From positions 52,793-116,792 of the IMG/VR virus record IMGVR_UViG_3300017783_000003: a DNA stretch of 64,000 nt, one strand, 5' to 3'. Position numbers and translations under genes: made by a program. Position 1 is the stretch's first letter. Each line of letters begins with the position of its first letter. Below, one piece after another: positions 12,655 through 23,000 of the stretch. Origin of the DNA: a virus. Below the pieces are notes generated by a model, which saw only the letters and a list, made by a program, of their open reading frames with translations, did not search any database and had not been told where the DNA came from.

Positions 12655-12714
12655 GCACTGTTTAATTATAATTACATAGCACTGTTTAATAGTTATTACA
12701 CAGCACTGTTTAAT
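12655..12714 (+). repeat. Three direct repeats with 24-bp period
   Basis: GCACTGTTTAAT occurs at 12655, 12679 and 12703, exactly 24 bases apart, with partly conserved 12-base spacers. The CACTGT core and the period match the array at 10369-10488 on the other side of the 10504-12573 gene cassette. Confidence 0.85.
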
Positions 12715-12815
12715 TAATAACACAGTTAATCGTTATTAGCCCTTAATTGTTATTAAGCCCGAGCGCCCCCAAAAAAGTACCTTCTTTCTAAGCTATAAAC
12801 GTTTCCAGACGCTCG

Positions 12816-12822
12816 ATAAATA
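12816..12822 (+). promoter_or_regulatory. Late promoter-like ATAAATA
   Basis: GATAAATA (12815-12822) lies about 60 bases before ATG 12885 and next to the right arm of the CGAGCG/CGCTCG repeat. It matches the T4 late -10 in seven of eight positions and would begin the tail and baseplate block. Confidence 0.45.
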
Positions 12823-12884
12823 TTAAGAGGAAATCCCAATCCAAAAAAATTCGCCCAGAAAAAAATACCCCCCAGAGTCGAGCA

Positions 12885-13103
12885 ATGAAAAACCGAGTTA
12901 CTTACAAGACTAAAGATGGTTCATTGAAAGAGCAAGTATTCGACGACTTCAATGAATTCGCAGATCTCGTACAGGATGCGGCAGTGGATTACTTCGCCAC
13001 TGGCATGGTGCCTGAGATGAGTGTACTAAGTCAATACGATAATATGACAAAACAAGAAAAGGTGACTAATAATGAGCAACCAGAAAGAGAATTCCTTGAC
13101 TGA
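12885..13103 (+). CDS. 72-residue phage protein, unknown function
   Basis: Starts 'MKNRVTYKTKDGSLKEQVFD', followed by 'EFADLVQDAAVDYFATGMVP' and an acidic end. It is preceded by a late-type promoter motif and overlaps the next gene by 32 bases, so it probably belongs to the late baseplate operon. No family is recognised. Confidence 0.6.
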   Translation: MKNRVTYKTKDGSLKEQVFDDFNEFADLVQDAAVDYFATGMVPEMSVLSQYDNMTKQEKVTNNEQPEREFLD

Positions 13104-13248
13104 GAGGATTGAGGCACTCGAAAATGTGCTCATGAATTTAAAGTTAATGTACAAACCCCCTGGCGGGGAGCATAAAAATATCACAGAATACTTAGATACG
13201 GTGGAGGAACGATTAAATGCCCTTTCTAGTCGGCAAGACATCAGTTGA
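13072..13248 (+). CDS. 58-residue coiled-coil protein
   Basis: ATG 13072 to TGA 13246-13248, overlapping genes on both sides by about 32 bases. Two amphipathic helices ('LTERIEALENVLMNLKLMY' and 'ITEYLDTVEERLNALSSRQD') around a Pro/Gly turn suggest a small helical hairpin or oligomeriser. Role unknown; it sits just before the PAAR-like gene. Confidence 0.6.
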   Translation: MSNQKENSLTERIEALENVLMNLKLMYKPPGGEHKNITEYLDTVEERLNALSSRQDIS

Positions 13249-13585
13249 TACTGCTGAGACTGATGGAAACTGCATATATCCTGCAAAGCCCTTGGGCGGG
13301 GCACCTACCGTGTCTCCGAATGTCTTTGTGAACGGGTCACCGTTAGAAAGTTATGACGTTACGTCAGTACCTGACCAAGTTGATGGTATCAAAGTCAACC
13401 CATTGATTCCAGTACCGTGTATACCTGGAGTTAGGGTGGTGACTCCTGCTGTGAACCTTACAGTGTTTATAAACGGCACATTACCTGCAGTGCAGGGAGA
13501 TGATTCATCTAGGGTGGGTGGTATACCGAGAAAAATTGTAGGACCGTTTCAGCATCTGAATGTTCATATTGGATCTAACTTATGA
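13217..13585 (+). CDS. PAAR-like spike-tip protein (tentative)
   Basis: 122 residues. Short beta repeats with 'PTVSPNVFVNGSPL' and later 'VNLTVFINGTLPAVQGDD', plus many Pro, Gly and Val, resemble the PAAR-repeat proteins that cap the T4 gp5 spike (gp5.4). Two Cys and few His are visible, so metal binding as in classic PAAR proteins is uncertain. Position just upstream of baseplate genes supports a tail-tip role. Confidence 0.5.
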   Translation: MPFLVGKTSVDTAETDGNCIYPAKPLGGAPTVSPNVFVNGSPLESYDVTSVPDQVDGIKVNPLIPVPCIPGVRVVTPAVNLTVFINGTLPAVQGDDSSRVGGIPRKIVGPFQHLNVHIGSNL

Positions 13586-14088
13586 GTTTAATATATTATG
13601 ACCAAGTATTTGAAGATTTAAAAGATCTCGAATATATTTGTAGGACGAGAGAGTGGGTAAAGCATGAGAGACATGTAGAGCGTATGAGTTGTGCTCTAAG
13701 ACCTTCTGAGCGTCTCGATCCTCATGAGATATACAATGTGTATACAAAGTATATTGGAGAGTACCATACATTCAAATTAAACCCAAGCAATGTCGATTGT
13801 AAGTTAGCACAATACAAAGTAGGACAGTCCATGGGATGGCATGATGACTATGGTAGTCCTATTCCATATACAAATCAAAAGAATCCAGGTGGACGTAGAC
13901 AAATTACGAGTATTACTTATATTAATGACGATTATGATGGAGGTGAGACAGAATTTAAGAATGGTACGTTAATTACTCCGAGGGCAGGATACACTCTTAT
14001 ATTCCCGTCACACTGGTCGTTCAGGCATAGAGGTAAGGAAGTAACCAAAGGGACCAAATGGATCTTTGTAGAGCACCTGTGGGGTTGA
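13582..14088 (+). CDS. 2OG-Fe(II) oxygenase, prolyl 4-hydroxylase-like
   Basis: 168 residues. HxD as 'GWHDDYG' (His 87, Asp 89), 'RRQITSITYINDDYDGGETE', then 'LIFPSHWSFRHRGKEV' with distal His 149 and 2-oxoglutarate-binding Lys nearby (156 or 159). These are the full signature of the P4H/PiuC-like fold. It overlaps the PAAR-like gene by four bases and precedes baseplate genes, so it could act on a virion protein or on host metabolism; substrate unknown. Its stop codon overlaps a sigma-70 -35 box. Confidence 0.88.
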   Translation: MSLIYYDQVFEDLKDLEYICRTREWVKHERHVERMSCALRPSERLDPHEIYNVYTKYIGEYHTFKLNPSNVDCKLAQYKVGQSMGWHDDYGSPIPYTNQKNPGGRRQITSITYINDDYDGGETEFKNGTLITPRAGYTLIFPSHWSFRHRGKEVTKGTKWIFVEHLWG

Positions 14089-14114
14089 CAGGAGCGTTAT
14101 GGGCGTGTTATACT
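14085..14114 (+). promoter_or_regulatory. Sigma-70 promoter
   Basis: TTGACA (14085-14090), 18 bases, TATACT (14109-14114). The -35 overlaps the stop of the oxygenase gene. A late-type CTAAATA follows at 14127-14133, giving a tandem early plus late arrangement before the 14141 gene. Confidence 0.7.
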
Positions 14115-14126
14115 GAGCGAGTTCAA

Positions 14127-14133
14127 CTAAATA
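14127..14133 (+). promoter_or_regulatory. Late promoter-like CTAAATA
   Basis: CTAAATA 8 bases before ATG 14141. If used as a T4-type -10, the start would fall close to the ATG, giving an almost leaderless mRNA. Confidence 0.35.
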
Positions 14134-14140
14134 GTAAGTT

Positions 14141-14287
14141 ATGGCAAAACGTCCGTCGCTCACATCAAATGGTGTTTTTATCGAGTCTACTCCAAAGAAG
14201 TCTAGGCAGGGTCAAGGAAAGAATACAAAGTATGCAGCGTCTTCTAGGAATGGAGCAAAGAAGCCTTATAGAGGTCAGGGTAGATGA
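14141..14287 (+). CDS. 48-residue basic conserved cyanophage protein
   Basis: ATG 14141 to TGA 14285-14287. 'MAKRPSLTSNGVFIESTPKK' followed by a Gln/Gly/Lys/Arg-rich tail ('KKPYRGQGR'). I recall this short protein as recurrent in T4-like cyanophages beside the baseplate genes, always uncharacterised. Very basic, likely disordered and nucleic-acid binding or virion-associated. Confidence 0.75.
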   Translation: MAKRPSLTSNGVFIESTPKKSRQGQGKNTKYAASSRNGAKKPYRGQGR

Positions 14288-14696
14288 GTGGATTCGCCGT
14301 TTAACGAAACCCCAATTCAAAATGGGCGGATATAGCATCTGTCCATATGCTAGTAATGCCAAATATATTGTAATAGAATCGACAATTAGCGATGTCACTC
14401 CAGTTGTTGGAGTCGATGTCGCTATTTTTGTAATCAATCATGATATTACATTTGATCATTTGGTAGATTGGCGGAACTCGTTAAATAGGAGATATAAAGA
14501 TTATATCTTTCTTGAGGATCACAAAGACGATCCCACTTTTATTAATGGAATTCAGACAAATTTCAACAAGGGAAATTTGATGCTTTGTCAAGAACGTACG
14601 GGTCTTTTAAAAGCAAGGAATACTTTGTCTAAAACAGAGTATTACGAATATTGGTCAACCGAAATGCATAGGAGGATTGTTAAAGATGGCAAATAG
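14250..14696 (+). CDS. Conserved-type cyanophage protein, unknown function
   Basis: About 148 residues. The start is uncertain: ATG 14250 inside the previous gene is chosen, while the conserved part begins at 'VDEWIRRL' (about 14280) with no nearby ATG. Recognisable pieces are 'GGYSICPYASNAKYIVIE', 'VAIFVINHDITFDHLVDW', 'FLEDHKDDPTFINGIQTNF' and 'GNLMLCQERTGLLKARNTL'. The pattern matches an uncharacterised family found in marine bacteria and phages. The frame is also open upstream to 14058, but there it overlaps better genes. Confidence 0.6.
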   Translation: MEQRSLIEVRVDEWIRRLTKPQFKMGGYSICPYASNAKYIVIESTISDVTPVVGVDVAIFVINHDITFDHLVDWRNSLNRRYKDYIFLEDHKDDPTFINGIQTNFNKGNLMLCQERTGLLKARNTLSKTEYYEYWSTEMHRRIVKDGK

Positions 14697-14859
14697 TCCA
14701 ACAGACGTGAGTAGCGAATTTATCGAAGCGGGGATGACTCTGATATCACAACCAGCGAGCGACCGCTGGTTGAAGTTATCGAGTGACCGCAAAAAAACGA
14801 GGGAATTAAATCAGTTTCTTAGCAAATCAGAATGGAACGATGGATACGTTGGGAAATGA
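14686..14859 (+). CDS. 57-residue phage protein, unknown function
   Basis: ATG 14686 with AGGAGG at 14670-14675 (10-base spacing). 'MANSPTDVSSEFIEAGMTLI' and 'SDRWLKLSSDRKKTRELNQF' are its main parts; helical and charged. It overlaps the upstream gene and is followed by CTAAATA and gp25. May be a small structural or assembly protein. Confidence 0.6.
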   Translation: MANSPTDVSSEFIEAGMTLISQPASDRWLKLSSDRKKTRELNQFLSKSEWNDGYVGK

Positions 14860-14862
14860 AGA

Positions 14863-14869
14863 CTAAATA
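14863..14869 (+). promoter_or_regulatory. Late promoter-like CTAAATA
   Basis: CTAAATAATAA begins at 14863, four bases after the previous stop and 22 before the GTG start of gp25. Confidence 0.45.
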
Positions 14870-14890
14870 ATAAGAAACGTTTTGTGTCCA

Positions 14891-15283
14891 GTGCCGCAAT
14901 TTCAGACTTTCAAAGATCTTTCCATCACTTTTAGAAAGCATCCCATCACAGACGACTTGATTGTTGTCAAAGGGGATGCTGCAATTAAACAAGCGGTTGT
15001 CAATTTATTATTGACTAATCGTGGGGAAAGACTCTTTAATTCTGAAATTGGGTCTGGAATTACCAATTTATTATTTGAACCTCTAGATTATGGTACTGCA
15101 GCGTTAGTAAACGCAGAAATTACACGAACTTTAGAAGATTACGAACCAAGAATTCGTATCGAAACTCTAACAGTTGTGCCTAACTTTGAAGATAATGGTT
15201 TTGAAGTAGGTCTTGAATTTGAAGTTGTCGGTCGTGATGATTTACCACTAAACGTAGAATTCTTCTTAGAGAGATCACGATAA
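14891..15283 (+). CDS. 25: gp25-like baseplate wedge subunit
   Basis: 130 residues from GTG 14891, which gives the expected 'MPQFQTFKDLSITFRKHP' start. The family core 'AAIKQAVVNLLLTNRGERLF' and 'ALVNAEITRTLEDYEPRI' is intact, as in T4 gp25 and the related VgrG/lysozyme-like sheath-initiator proteins. gp25 sits at the wedge core and nucleates sheath polymerisation. It abuts gp6 with no gap, as in other T4-like cyanophages. Confidence 0.92.
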   Translation: MPQFQTFKDLSITFRKHPITDDLIVVKGDAAIKQAVVNLLLTNRGERLFNSEIGSGITNLLFEPLDYGTAALVNAEITRTLEDYEPRIRIETLTVVPNFEDNGFEVGLEFEVVGRDDLPLNVEFFLERSR

Positions 15284-17077
15284 ATGCCATACGCACAAGT
15301 CTCAAATTTAGATTTTGATGATATCAAGGTAGCACTCAAAGATTACTTGAGAGCACAGACTGATTTCACTGATTACGATTTTGAAGGATCTACCTGGAGC
15401 GTCCTGCTGGATGTTCTTGCTTACAATACATATTACACAGCATTTAACACTAACTTAGTTGTTAACGAGTTGTTCTTGGACTCTGCGAGTTTAAGAGACA
15501 ATGTAGTTTCAATCGCTAAACAACTAGGTTACTCACCTAAGTCTGTAAGCGCCCCTATGGCGTCCATAACCTTCGAGGCTACCTTTGCTACCACATCACC
15601 CTCTGTCGCTGTTCTAAGGGCAGGTAGTGCCTTTACAACGGTCTTTGATGGCACATTATATCAGTATACTATTCTAGATGACGTATCAGCACCTGTATCT
15701 AACGGTGTTGCAACTTTCCAGAACGTTCAGATCTATGAAGGGTCTTTGATCAAAAATTCTTACCTTATTAATACAGCACTTAAGTCTACTCGTTACCTAA
15801 TCCAAAATCAGGGTGTAGACACTTCTAAGTTAAGAGTTAAGGTTTTTCCACAACAAGGATCGACTGCGTTTAATTATTTCAAACCAGCAGCAAATATTTT
15901 AGATATTAACTCCCAGAGTGATGCATACTTCATCAATGAGATTGAAGATGAGAATTATGAACTTTTCTTTGGTGACGGTATTCTAGGTAAGAAATTAGAA
16001 AATGGACAGTTTGTTGAGGTTCAATACCTCGTTTCTAATGGAGCAGCAACAAATGGAGCAAAAACTTTCGTATTCAATGGTGTAATTGAAGATAAAAATG
16101 GAAACCCTTTCCAGTTAAGCACTACAATCACCTCAGTGACCCCTGCAACAGGCGGAGAGGCGGTTGAAACCATTGATAAGATCAAGTACAACGCTCCACG
16201 TTTCTACGGCACACAGAACCGTGCGGTGACCGCTCAGGACTATGCCGCTATTGTAAGAAATATTTACCCATCGGTTGCAGACATCATCACATATGGTGGT
16301 GAGATGGAGCAACCTCCAGAATACGGCAAAGTTAAGATTGTCGTTAAACCATCTAATAGTGATTTACTGTCTTCGTTTGTTAAAAACGAAATTAAGACAG
16401 AATTAAAGAAATATATGGTTGGATCTGTCATTGCAGACATTATCGACCCCTCTATTTTATATGTTGAGTTAACTTCCAAAATTTTCTATGATGGACAGAA
16501 GACTACTCTAATTGGTGAGGAGATTGTATCTAAAGTTAGATCTACTATTGAAAATTACATTGAAGTCTCTAATACAGAAAAATTCAATGGCAAATTCAGA
16601 TATAGTAAGTATGTTGGTGTTATTGACGATGCCGACAGAGCAATCAATTCAAATCAGACTTCAGTCATGATGAGAAAGGATTTTTATCCTTTTATCAATT
16701 CTACAACTTATTACGAAGTTTGTTTTCAAAATGCTTTCTATCAAGATTGTGACGAACCTTCCGTTGTATCTACTGGGTTTAGAATCTCCGAATACCCAGA
16801 CTATACCGTATATTTTGAAGATAGGGATGGCAGAATCGTCCTATATAGAATAGATGAATTTAATGGTCTAAAACTAGTATTAAATGATAATGCTGGTTAC
16901 GTGAAGTATGATGAAGGTGAAGTTGTAATAACTGATTTAACTGTTATTAAAGGGTCTTTTGAAGATAATAAAATTTCTATTAGAGTTCGTCCTTTAAGTA
17001 ATGATATCAATGCCTTGAGAGAAGTTTATCTGGACGTTGATATGTCCCAAAGTAAGTTCACTGCATACAAAGAGTAA
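15284..17077 (+). CDS. 6: gp6-like baseplate wedge protein
   Basis: 597 residues, close to T4 gp6 (660). The N-terminal part carries 'STWSVLLDVLAYNTYYTAFN' and 'FLDSASLRDNVVSIAKQLGY', and the central part has 'RAVTAQDYAAIVRNIYPSVA', all typical of the gp6/baseplate J fold. gp6 dimers form the inner baseplate ring that holds the wedges together. Translated directly after gp25 (ATG right after its stop). Confidence 0.92.
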   Translation: MPYAQVSNLDFDDIKVALKDYLRAQTDFTDYDFEGSTWSVLLDVLAYNTYYTAFNTNLVVNELFLDSASLRDNVVSIAKQLGYSPKSVSAPMASITFEATFATTSPSVAVLRAGSAFTTVFDGTLYQYTILDDVSAPVSNGVATFQNVQIYEGSLIKNSYLINTALKSTRYLIQNQGVDTSKLRVKVFPQQGSTAFNYFKPAANILDINSQSDAYFINEIEDENYELFFGDGILGKKLENGQFVEVQYLVSNGAATNGAKTFVFNGVIEDKNGNPFQLSTTITSVTPATGGEAVETIDKIKYNAPRFYGTQNRAVTAQDYAAIVRNIYPSVADIITYGGEMEQPPEYGKVKIVVKPSNSDLLSSFVKNEIKTELKKYMVGSVIADIIDPSILYVELTSKIFYDGQKTTLIGEEIVSKVRSTIENYIEVSNTEKFNGKFRYSKYVGVIDDADRAINSNQTSVMMRKDFYPFINSTTYYEVCFQNAFYQDCDEPSVVSTGFRISEYPDYTVYFEDRDGRIVLYRIDEFNGLKLVLNDNAGYVKYDEGEVVITDLTVIKGSFEDNKISIRVRPLSNDINALREVYLDVDMSQSKFTAYKE

Positions 17078-17082
17078 TCTAA

Positions 17083-20000
17083 ATGGCATCCGTTACGACT
17101 AGGAATATTTCTACTCTTATTGAGAGTCAGTTACCTGCTTTCATTGCAAGTGAGTACGAAAGTTTTTCTAAATTTGTAGAGAAATATTACGAACATTTAG
17201 AAACCAGAGGTGGACCTCTAGACATCATTACGAATGTCACAAAATATCGTGATATTAACTTCTATGAAAAGAATCTCCTAAAGCAAACCACAAAGGTCAC
17301 TCAGTTTGTTCAGGAAGCAGCAACCACTATTACTGTTGAGGATGCATCATCATTTCCAGAAGAGAATGGATATATCAAGATTGGAAACGAAATTTGTTTA
17401 TATAAAAGTAGAACTGATACAGAATTCTTAGAAGTTAGTAGAGGCATCAGTGGAAATACCACTCTTGGTGACTTGTATGGAGAGTCTAACTTTGTTACTA
17501 CCCAGGCAGAACCTCATTATGTAAACAATGAAGTTTACAATATCAGTAATCTGTTCTTGTATGCTCTGGTAAAGAACTTTGAATCTCAGTATCTTGGAGG
17601 ATTCCCAGAAAAGTATCTTAAGGGTGAAGTAGATAAGAGAACCCTGATTAAGAATATCAGTAGTTTCTATAAGTCTAAAGGTACTGATAAGTCTATCAAG
17701 TTTATCTTCAACGCTATTGTAGCGAAAGACGAAGAGGATATCCCCGAGGTATACAATCCTAAGGACTATACTTTAAAAGCATCAACTTCCGACTGGATCA
17801 GTAATTACAGTCTCAAAGTAAAAATTCTGTTCGGAGACTCGCAAAATCTAGTTGGCAGAAAGATTGTTCAGCGTAATCAAGATAATTATGCTTCTGCCGT
17901 AGTAGATGCCGTAAGATATGGTGGTGCTAACGGTGTATTTGAAGTTATTCTATCACCATCTTCTATTAATGGAAATTTTGATATTGCAGCACAAACAACA
18001 CTGAAGACAGACGTTAACGTTGGTGCTGGAGAGGGAGATAGAGTAGATGTTGGTTCTACTACTGGTTGGACAGGAAAGCAAGGAACATTTGTTATTAACA
18101 CAGAGAATTTCACATTCAATGATAAGAATGTAACTCAATTTATTTTATCAGGCAGATCAAATCCAAATACTACTCACATTGCTGGAACTCCTGTTTATAG
18201 TGGCGACAGTATCACCGCAGAAACAGAGAATGGCATTATCAGTCTTCTTGCACTGGGTCTAGTATATAATATCAACCCAAGTTCTCCACAACCATATTCT
18301 ACTAGTGGTGATAAAGTTCAAATCTCTAAACCTGGATTTGAGTCAGTACACCCCGCTATTGATGGTTCGGATTGGTTTGTTAACTATAACTACAGAAAAG
18401 CATTCTCTCCACTAAATTCAGCAATTTCTTCGGTAATTAACAATCTAAATTCTGATGTCTCTGCGATTTATGAAGATGATCAGTATTTTTATATCTGCTC
18501 GACTGGATATCCTCATCATGCTATATTAAAAGAAACTTCTCCTGTCAATCTAGTTGACGGTAAACTATTAAAACTTATTAGAAAATATCCTTCTAATACC
18601 ACAGAAATTTACGAAACCTCTAAAAGAGACGTTGCTATATTCCTTGATGGTTCTACGGCATTTGGATATCGTGATAATGACGAAATTGCTGTTGGAAAAA
18701 TTGTTTCTACTAATTTAGTAAACAAAGGTGTTGGATATCAGTCTGCACCTTTTGTACTGATTAACAACGAACCTTACAAGGCAACTGCTATTGTAGCAGG
18801 TGAAGTTATTCAAAGTATCAGAATTGATGAAGAAGAGGTGTATAATGCCGATCCAGAGATCACTATTACTTCTGGTAGAGGAGCAAAAGTAAAACCAATT
18901 GTAACCTCTGGTGAAATTACAAGCATTATCGTCACGGAACCTGGAGAATATTATTCTTCACCTCCGCAGATTAGAATCTTTGATGCTCTAGGAAAAGGTT
19001 CATTTGCGGAATTTGAAGCAGTATTAACTACAGATGGACGACTTGCCTCATGTAAGAAGATCAATGGCGGACGTTTATACAATAGAAACACCCTAATTGT
19101 TGATATTGTATCTGTTGGTAGTGGTGCTTATGCGGAAGCATCCGTAAAAAGATGGATTAAAGATCGTTACAAATTGCATTTCAGTGAACTTGACGATAAC
19201 AATGGTCTTACTGTTGATGAGTATAGCGGAAGAGGTAAGCAATATGCGGTAATTGCCAACCCAGGAAACTTGAGATATCGTCTTGGAGACAATATTAATA
19301 ATGTATTGTCCGAAAACCCCGCACCACATACACACTCACCAATTATTGGATGGGCATATGATGGCAATCCAATATATGGACCATATGCTTATTCTAATCC
19401 TGGAGACGCTAATTCCACTATTGCTAGAATGAATAGTGGTTATGTACTACAGAATAACAGAGTTAATGGTCCAGACATCAATCAATATGAAGTCGGAACA
19501 TTTATTGATGATTGGAAGTGGACTCCTTCTGTCAATAGCGGCAAGACTGAATTAGATGCTAACAATGGTAGATTTTGTGTTACCCCCGAGTATCCATCTG
19601 GTACATATGCATACTTCATAAGTATTGATGCTAACGGAGATCCAAAGTTCCCATATATCTTGGGTTCTAATTTCTACTCTCTACCTGTTGACTCCAACTA
19701 CAATTCCAAGATGAGTCAGGATGACCTTCCTAAGAATGTGAGAAGACTTAGATCAGATACTCTGGATGTCAATGGTATTGATACTCTTGCTACTATTGCG
19801 GATGTAATTAAGGGCAATATTAATAAAGCATATGCAGATGCTTCCGCAGAAACGTTCTCTATTGGTAGTGAACTGTTTGTAGACAATGATGGTTCTGGTG
19901 GTTCTGGAGCAAAAGCATTAGTTTCTGAGGTAACTGGAGAACCAGTTGTCAATTTAGAGTCGATTGATACTAAAGCAACTATCATCGACACAGTAACTTC

Positions 20001-23000
20001 TGCGTACTTTTTCGCAGGCGATACGGTTTATCAGGGAGAAGGTGTAACTCAGACAGAATTGATTACGGACAACCGAGTTGTTACCGCATTTGAATTCTCA
20101 AGTTCTCCTGATGTAAAAGTTGTTAATGACCTTATTCTCCAACCACCCGATGGAGAATTCCGTGTTATCAAAGAAATTGTTTCAGACATTGTTCAAGGTG
20201 AGGTTATCGGTGACGTTGTAAACAACAACAGAGTGGTGCTTAGGAACGTCCAGGGCACGTTTGATTCCACTATTCCTATCTTTGCTGCCATCAAGGTCGT
20301 AAACCTGCTCCTAGAGACAGATGCAACGTACTCTCAGGGTGCAACCTTATCTTTGATCAATGATGAATCAGGATTAACGTTTGCGACAGGTAAAGTTGTA
20401 GATGGGACATTTAAACAAAATTCAGTTAAGATCAGAATTCAAACTGGCGATTTCTTCAATGATGAAGGGTATACTGTAAAGAGTGATGTCCTAGAAGATA
20501 CTTCAAAATCTATTGTTATCTCCACATCTTCCCTTAGTGAGAATATCCAAGTGGTTTCCACTAATGATAATGTTGCTATGATTCAGACTATCGGGGAGCA
20601 TAATCTGGGTGAAGGTGATAAAGTAAATGTTAATATTTTTCCAGAAGATAACGAAACAACTACAACATATTACGTAAGAAAGAGACTCTACCAAACAGTC
20701 AAAATTGACTCTATATCTATTTCTTCTAACATTAAAGATACTGGTATTGGTAGATTTGATTTGATGAATAGTGGTTCTGGTTATCAAGAAGGTTCGTACA
20801 GTAATGTGGAACTATATTTTCAAGATCAAACCAAAGTCAGAAGAAATATTGGTAGACCTGGAGATCCCAACAATGCTAGAGCAAACATCACTGTTTATAA
20901 TCTAGGTGGTGGATTTGGTCGTGTAAGTTTCATTGAATTAGTAAACAAAGGATCTGATTATAGAAAAGGTGATATTCTTACAGTAGATGACGAAATTTTA
21001 AACAGAAGTCCTGATACCACTTCTTCCCAACGCTTAACGTTATTCGTAGATCACTCTGGTTTTGGCGCAGATGAAACTATTCTGAACGTATCTTCTGCCA
21101 CAGACATCTCTAATGAAGATGTATTGAGAATTGGACGAGAGATTGTTAAAGTAACTGCGGTAAATCGTCAAGATAATCAACTAACTGTTATTAGAGGAGA
21201 AAATAATACTGACGCTATTGATCATTACAACAATCAACCGCTTGAAATTGAAGAGTCTTCTTATAAATTAGATACAAATTATCAACCACTTGGATCTGAT
21301 ATCAACAAACCTTATGTTGTTAATTACGACGAATCTACTCGTACTCTAATTACAGCATTCAACTACACTACAGCATCGCCAATTACGTTCCTACAGAGTA
21401 GCATTTTCTTCGATCAAAATGTTCCTTCAAAGTTTGTTCGCATTAAATCTATAGAGGAGTCACAGTATAAACTAGAGTTTAGTACAGATAATATTAACTT
21501 CACTGTTAATCCACAGATTGAAGTTCAAAAATACTATAATTATGTGTTTGATACTAGTCATCCTTCAATGAACAACACGTTCTTGGATTTTTCTGCTAGT
21601 GTAAACTATAATCTACTAACTTCCGAAAAATCAGTAAGCACAAATCTTCCTGGAACTGCAGGAGCGTTTGTTTCCTTGAAACTAGGTTTTGGTCCTAATA
21701 TCAGTACGAACACTTATGAAAATGAAGTACCTGTCAATTTCAACAATTACTATTACTTTATTAAAGCTTCTGATAATGTAAACACTGATGGTGCTTCTTT
21801 AAAAGTTATTCAAGATCCTCTTGCAGGTGAGCAAAGGGTTGTTTACTCCACCAGTAATAGATTTGTATATGAACTTTCTTCTATTCCTCAATTTGATGGT
21901 ACTGGAAATGTTTCATATACAACAAGTGGTGCATTTGCTATCGGTAATATTTCTAATATTGGTATTATTGACACGGGATCTAATTATACTGAACTACCTA
22001 TTTGTAAAGGTGTACTTCCAACAATAACATATCAAGCAGAAACAGAAACAATTATTGACACATCTAATGGTAGTATTGGTTCTGTACGTGTTATCAATCA
22101 AGGTGTTAACTATTCAAAACCAATTGCTTTAGTAACTAATGGTGATGGCACTGGAGCAAGGTTTGATTGTCTTATTGAAAATGGAAAAATTAAATCTATC
22201 CTCACTCTTAATGGTGGAAGAGATTACACATTTGCTGAAGTAAAAGTATTTGAATCTGATGTAGACATTTTCTTTACTAGTAATAATATTGGTATTCCTA
22301 AAAATGCTAAGATTATTAGATCTGGATACGGTTATACGTCTGACTATACTACACTACCAAAATTTACTTCTACATTAGTATTAGCACTAAAAGATTTTGG
22401 CGATACTGTGTTTTTCAGTGGAGAAGAAATCAAACAGTATGTAGATGGTGTTGTTGTAGCAAAAGGTAGAGTAACTAAGAACGGATGGAGAATTGGAAGT
22501 AACCTTCTCAAATTAGAAAACGTTGTAGGTATTTTTAGAGAGAATTCTCTTATTGAAGGATTTTATTCTGGAAAGAGTGCAACTATTGTAAAACAGATTG
22601 CGACAGATTTTACTTCTGATCTTAGAACATATTCTGATAACCTTGGTAGATATAATTCAGAAAGAGGTCACCTTAGTAAGAATTCACAGAAACTAGCAGA
22701 TTCTTATTTTTATCAGGATTATTCTTATGTAGTTAGATCTAAGTCTTCTATTGATGTTTGGAGAGACTTAATTAAAGAAACTACTCACCCAGCAGGATTT
22801 AAACTGTTTGGTGAGATGATTATTGAATCTGAGGCACAAAGTGCAATGCCTCAAGAATCTAGAGTTATCGAAACTCATTCATTTATTAATTTAGAACCAA
22901 AAAATATCTCTGTTGTAGATACTAAGAAATTTGTTAAGCAAAGTATTATACTTTCTACTGGTCTCAACATCCAACGTGGTATTGGTTCAGTTTCAGTTGA

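Larger units (their letters stand above)
12574..12884 (+). other. 311-base intergenic region
   Basis: No gene. It contains the terminator at 12602, the 24-bp-period array at 12655, a GC-richer patch, the inverted repeat CGAGCG (12760-12765) / CGCTCG (12810-12815) and a late promoter-like ATAAATA at 12816. Confidence 0.6.

Noticed and set aside
14058-14249. Upstream extension of the 14250 gene
   Set aside because: It overlaps the oxygenase end, the sigma-70 promoter and the basic 48-residue gene, all of which are better supported.
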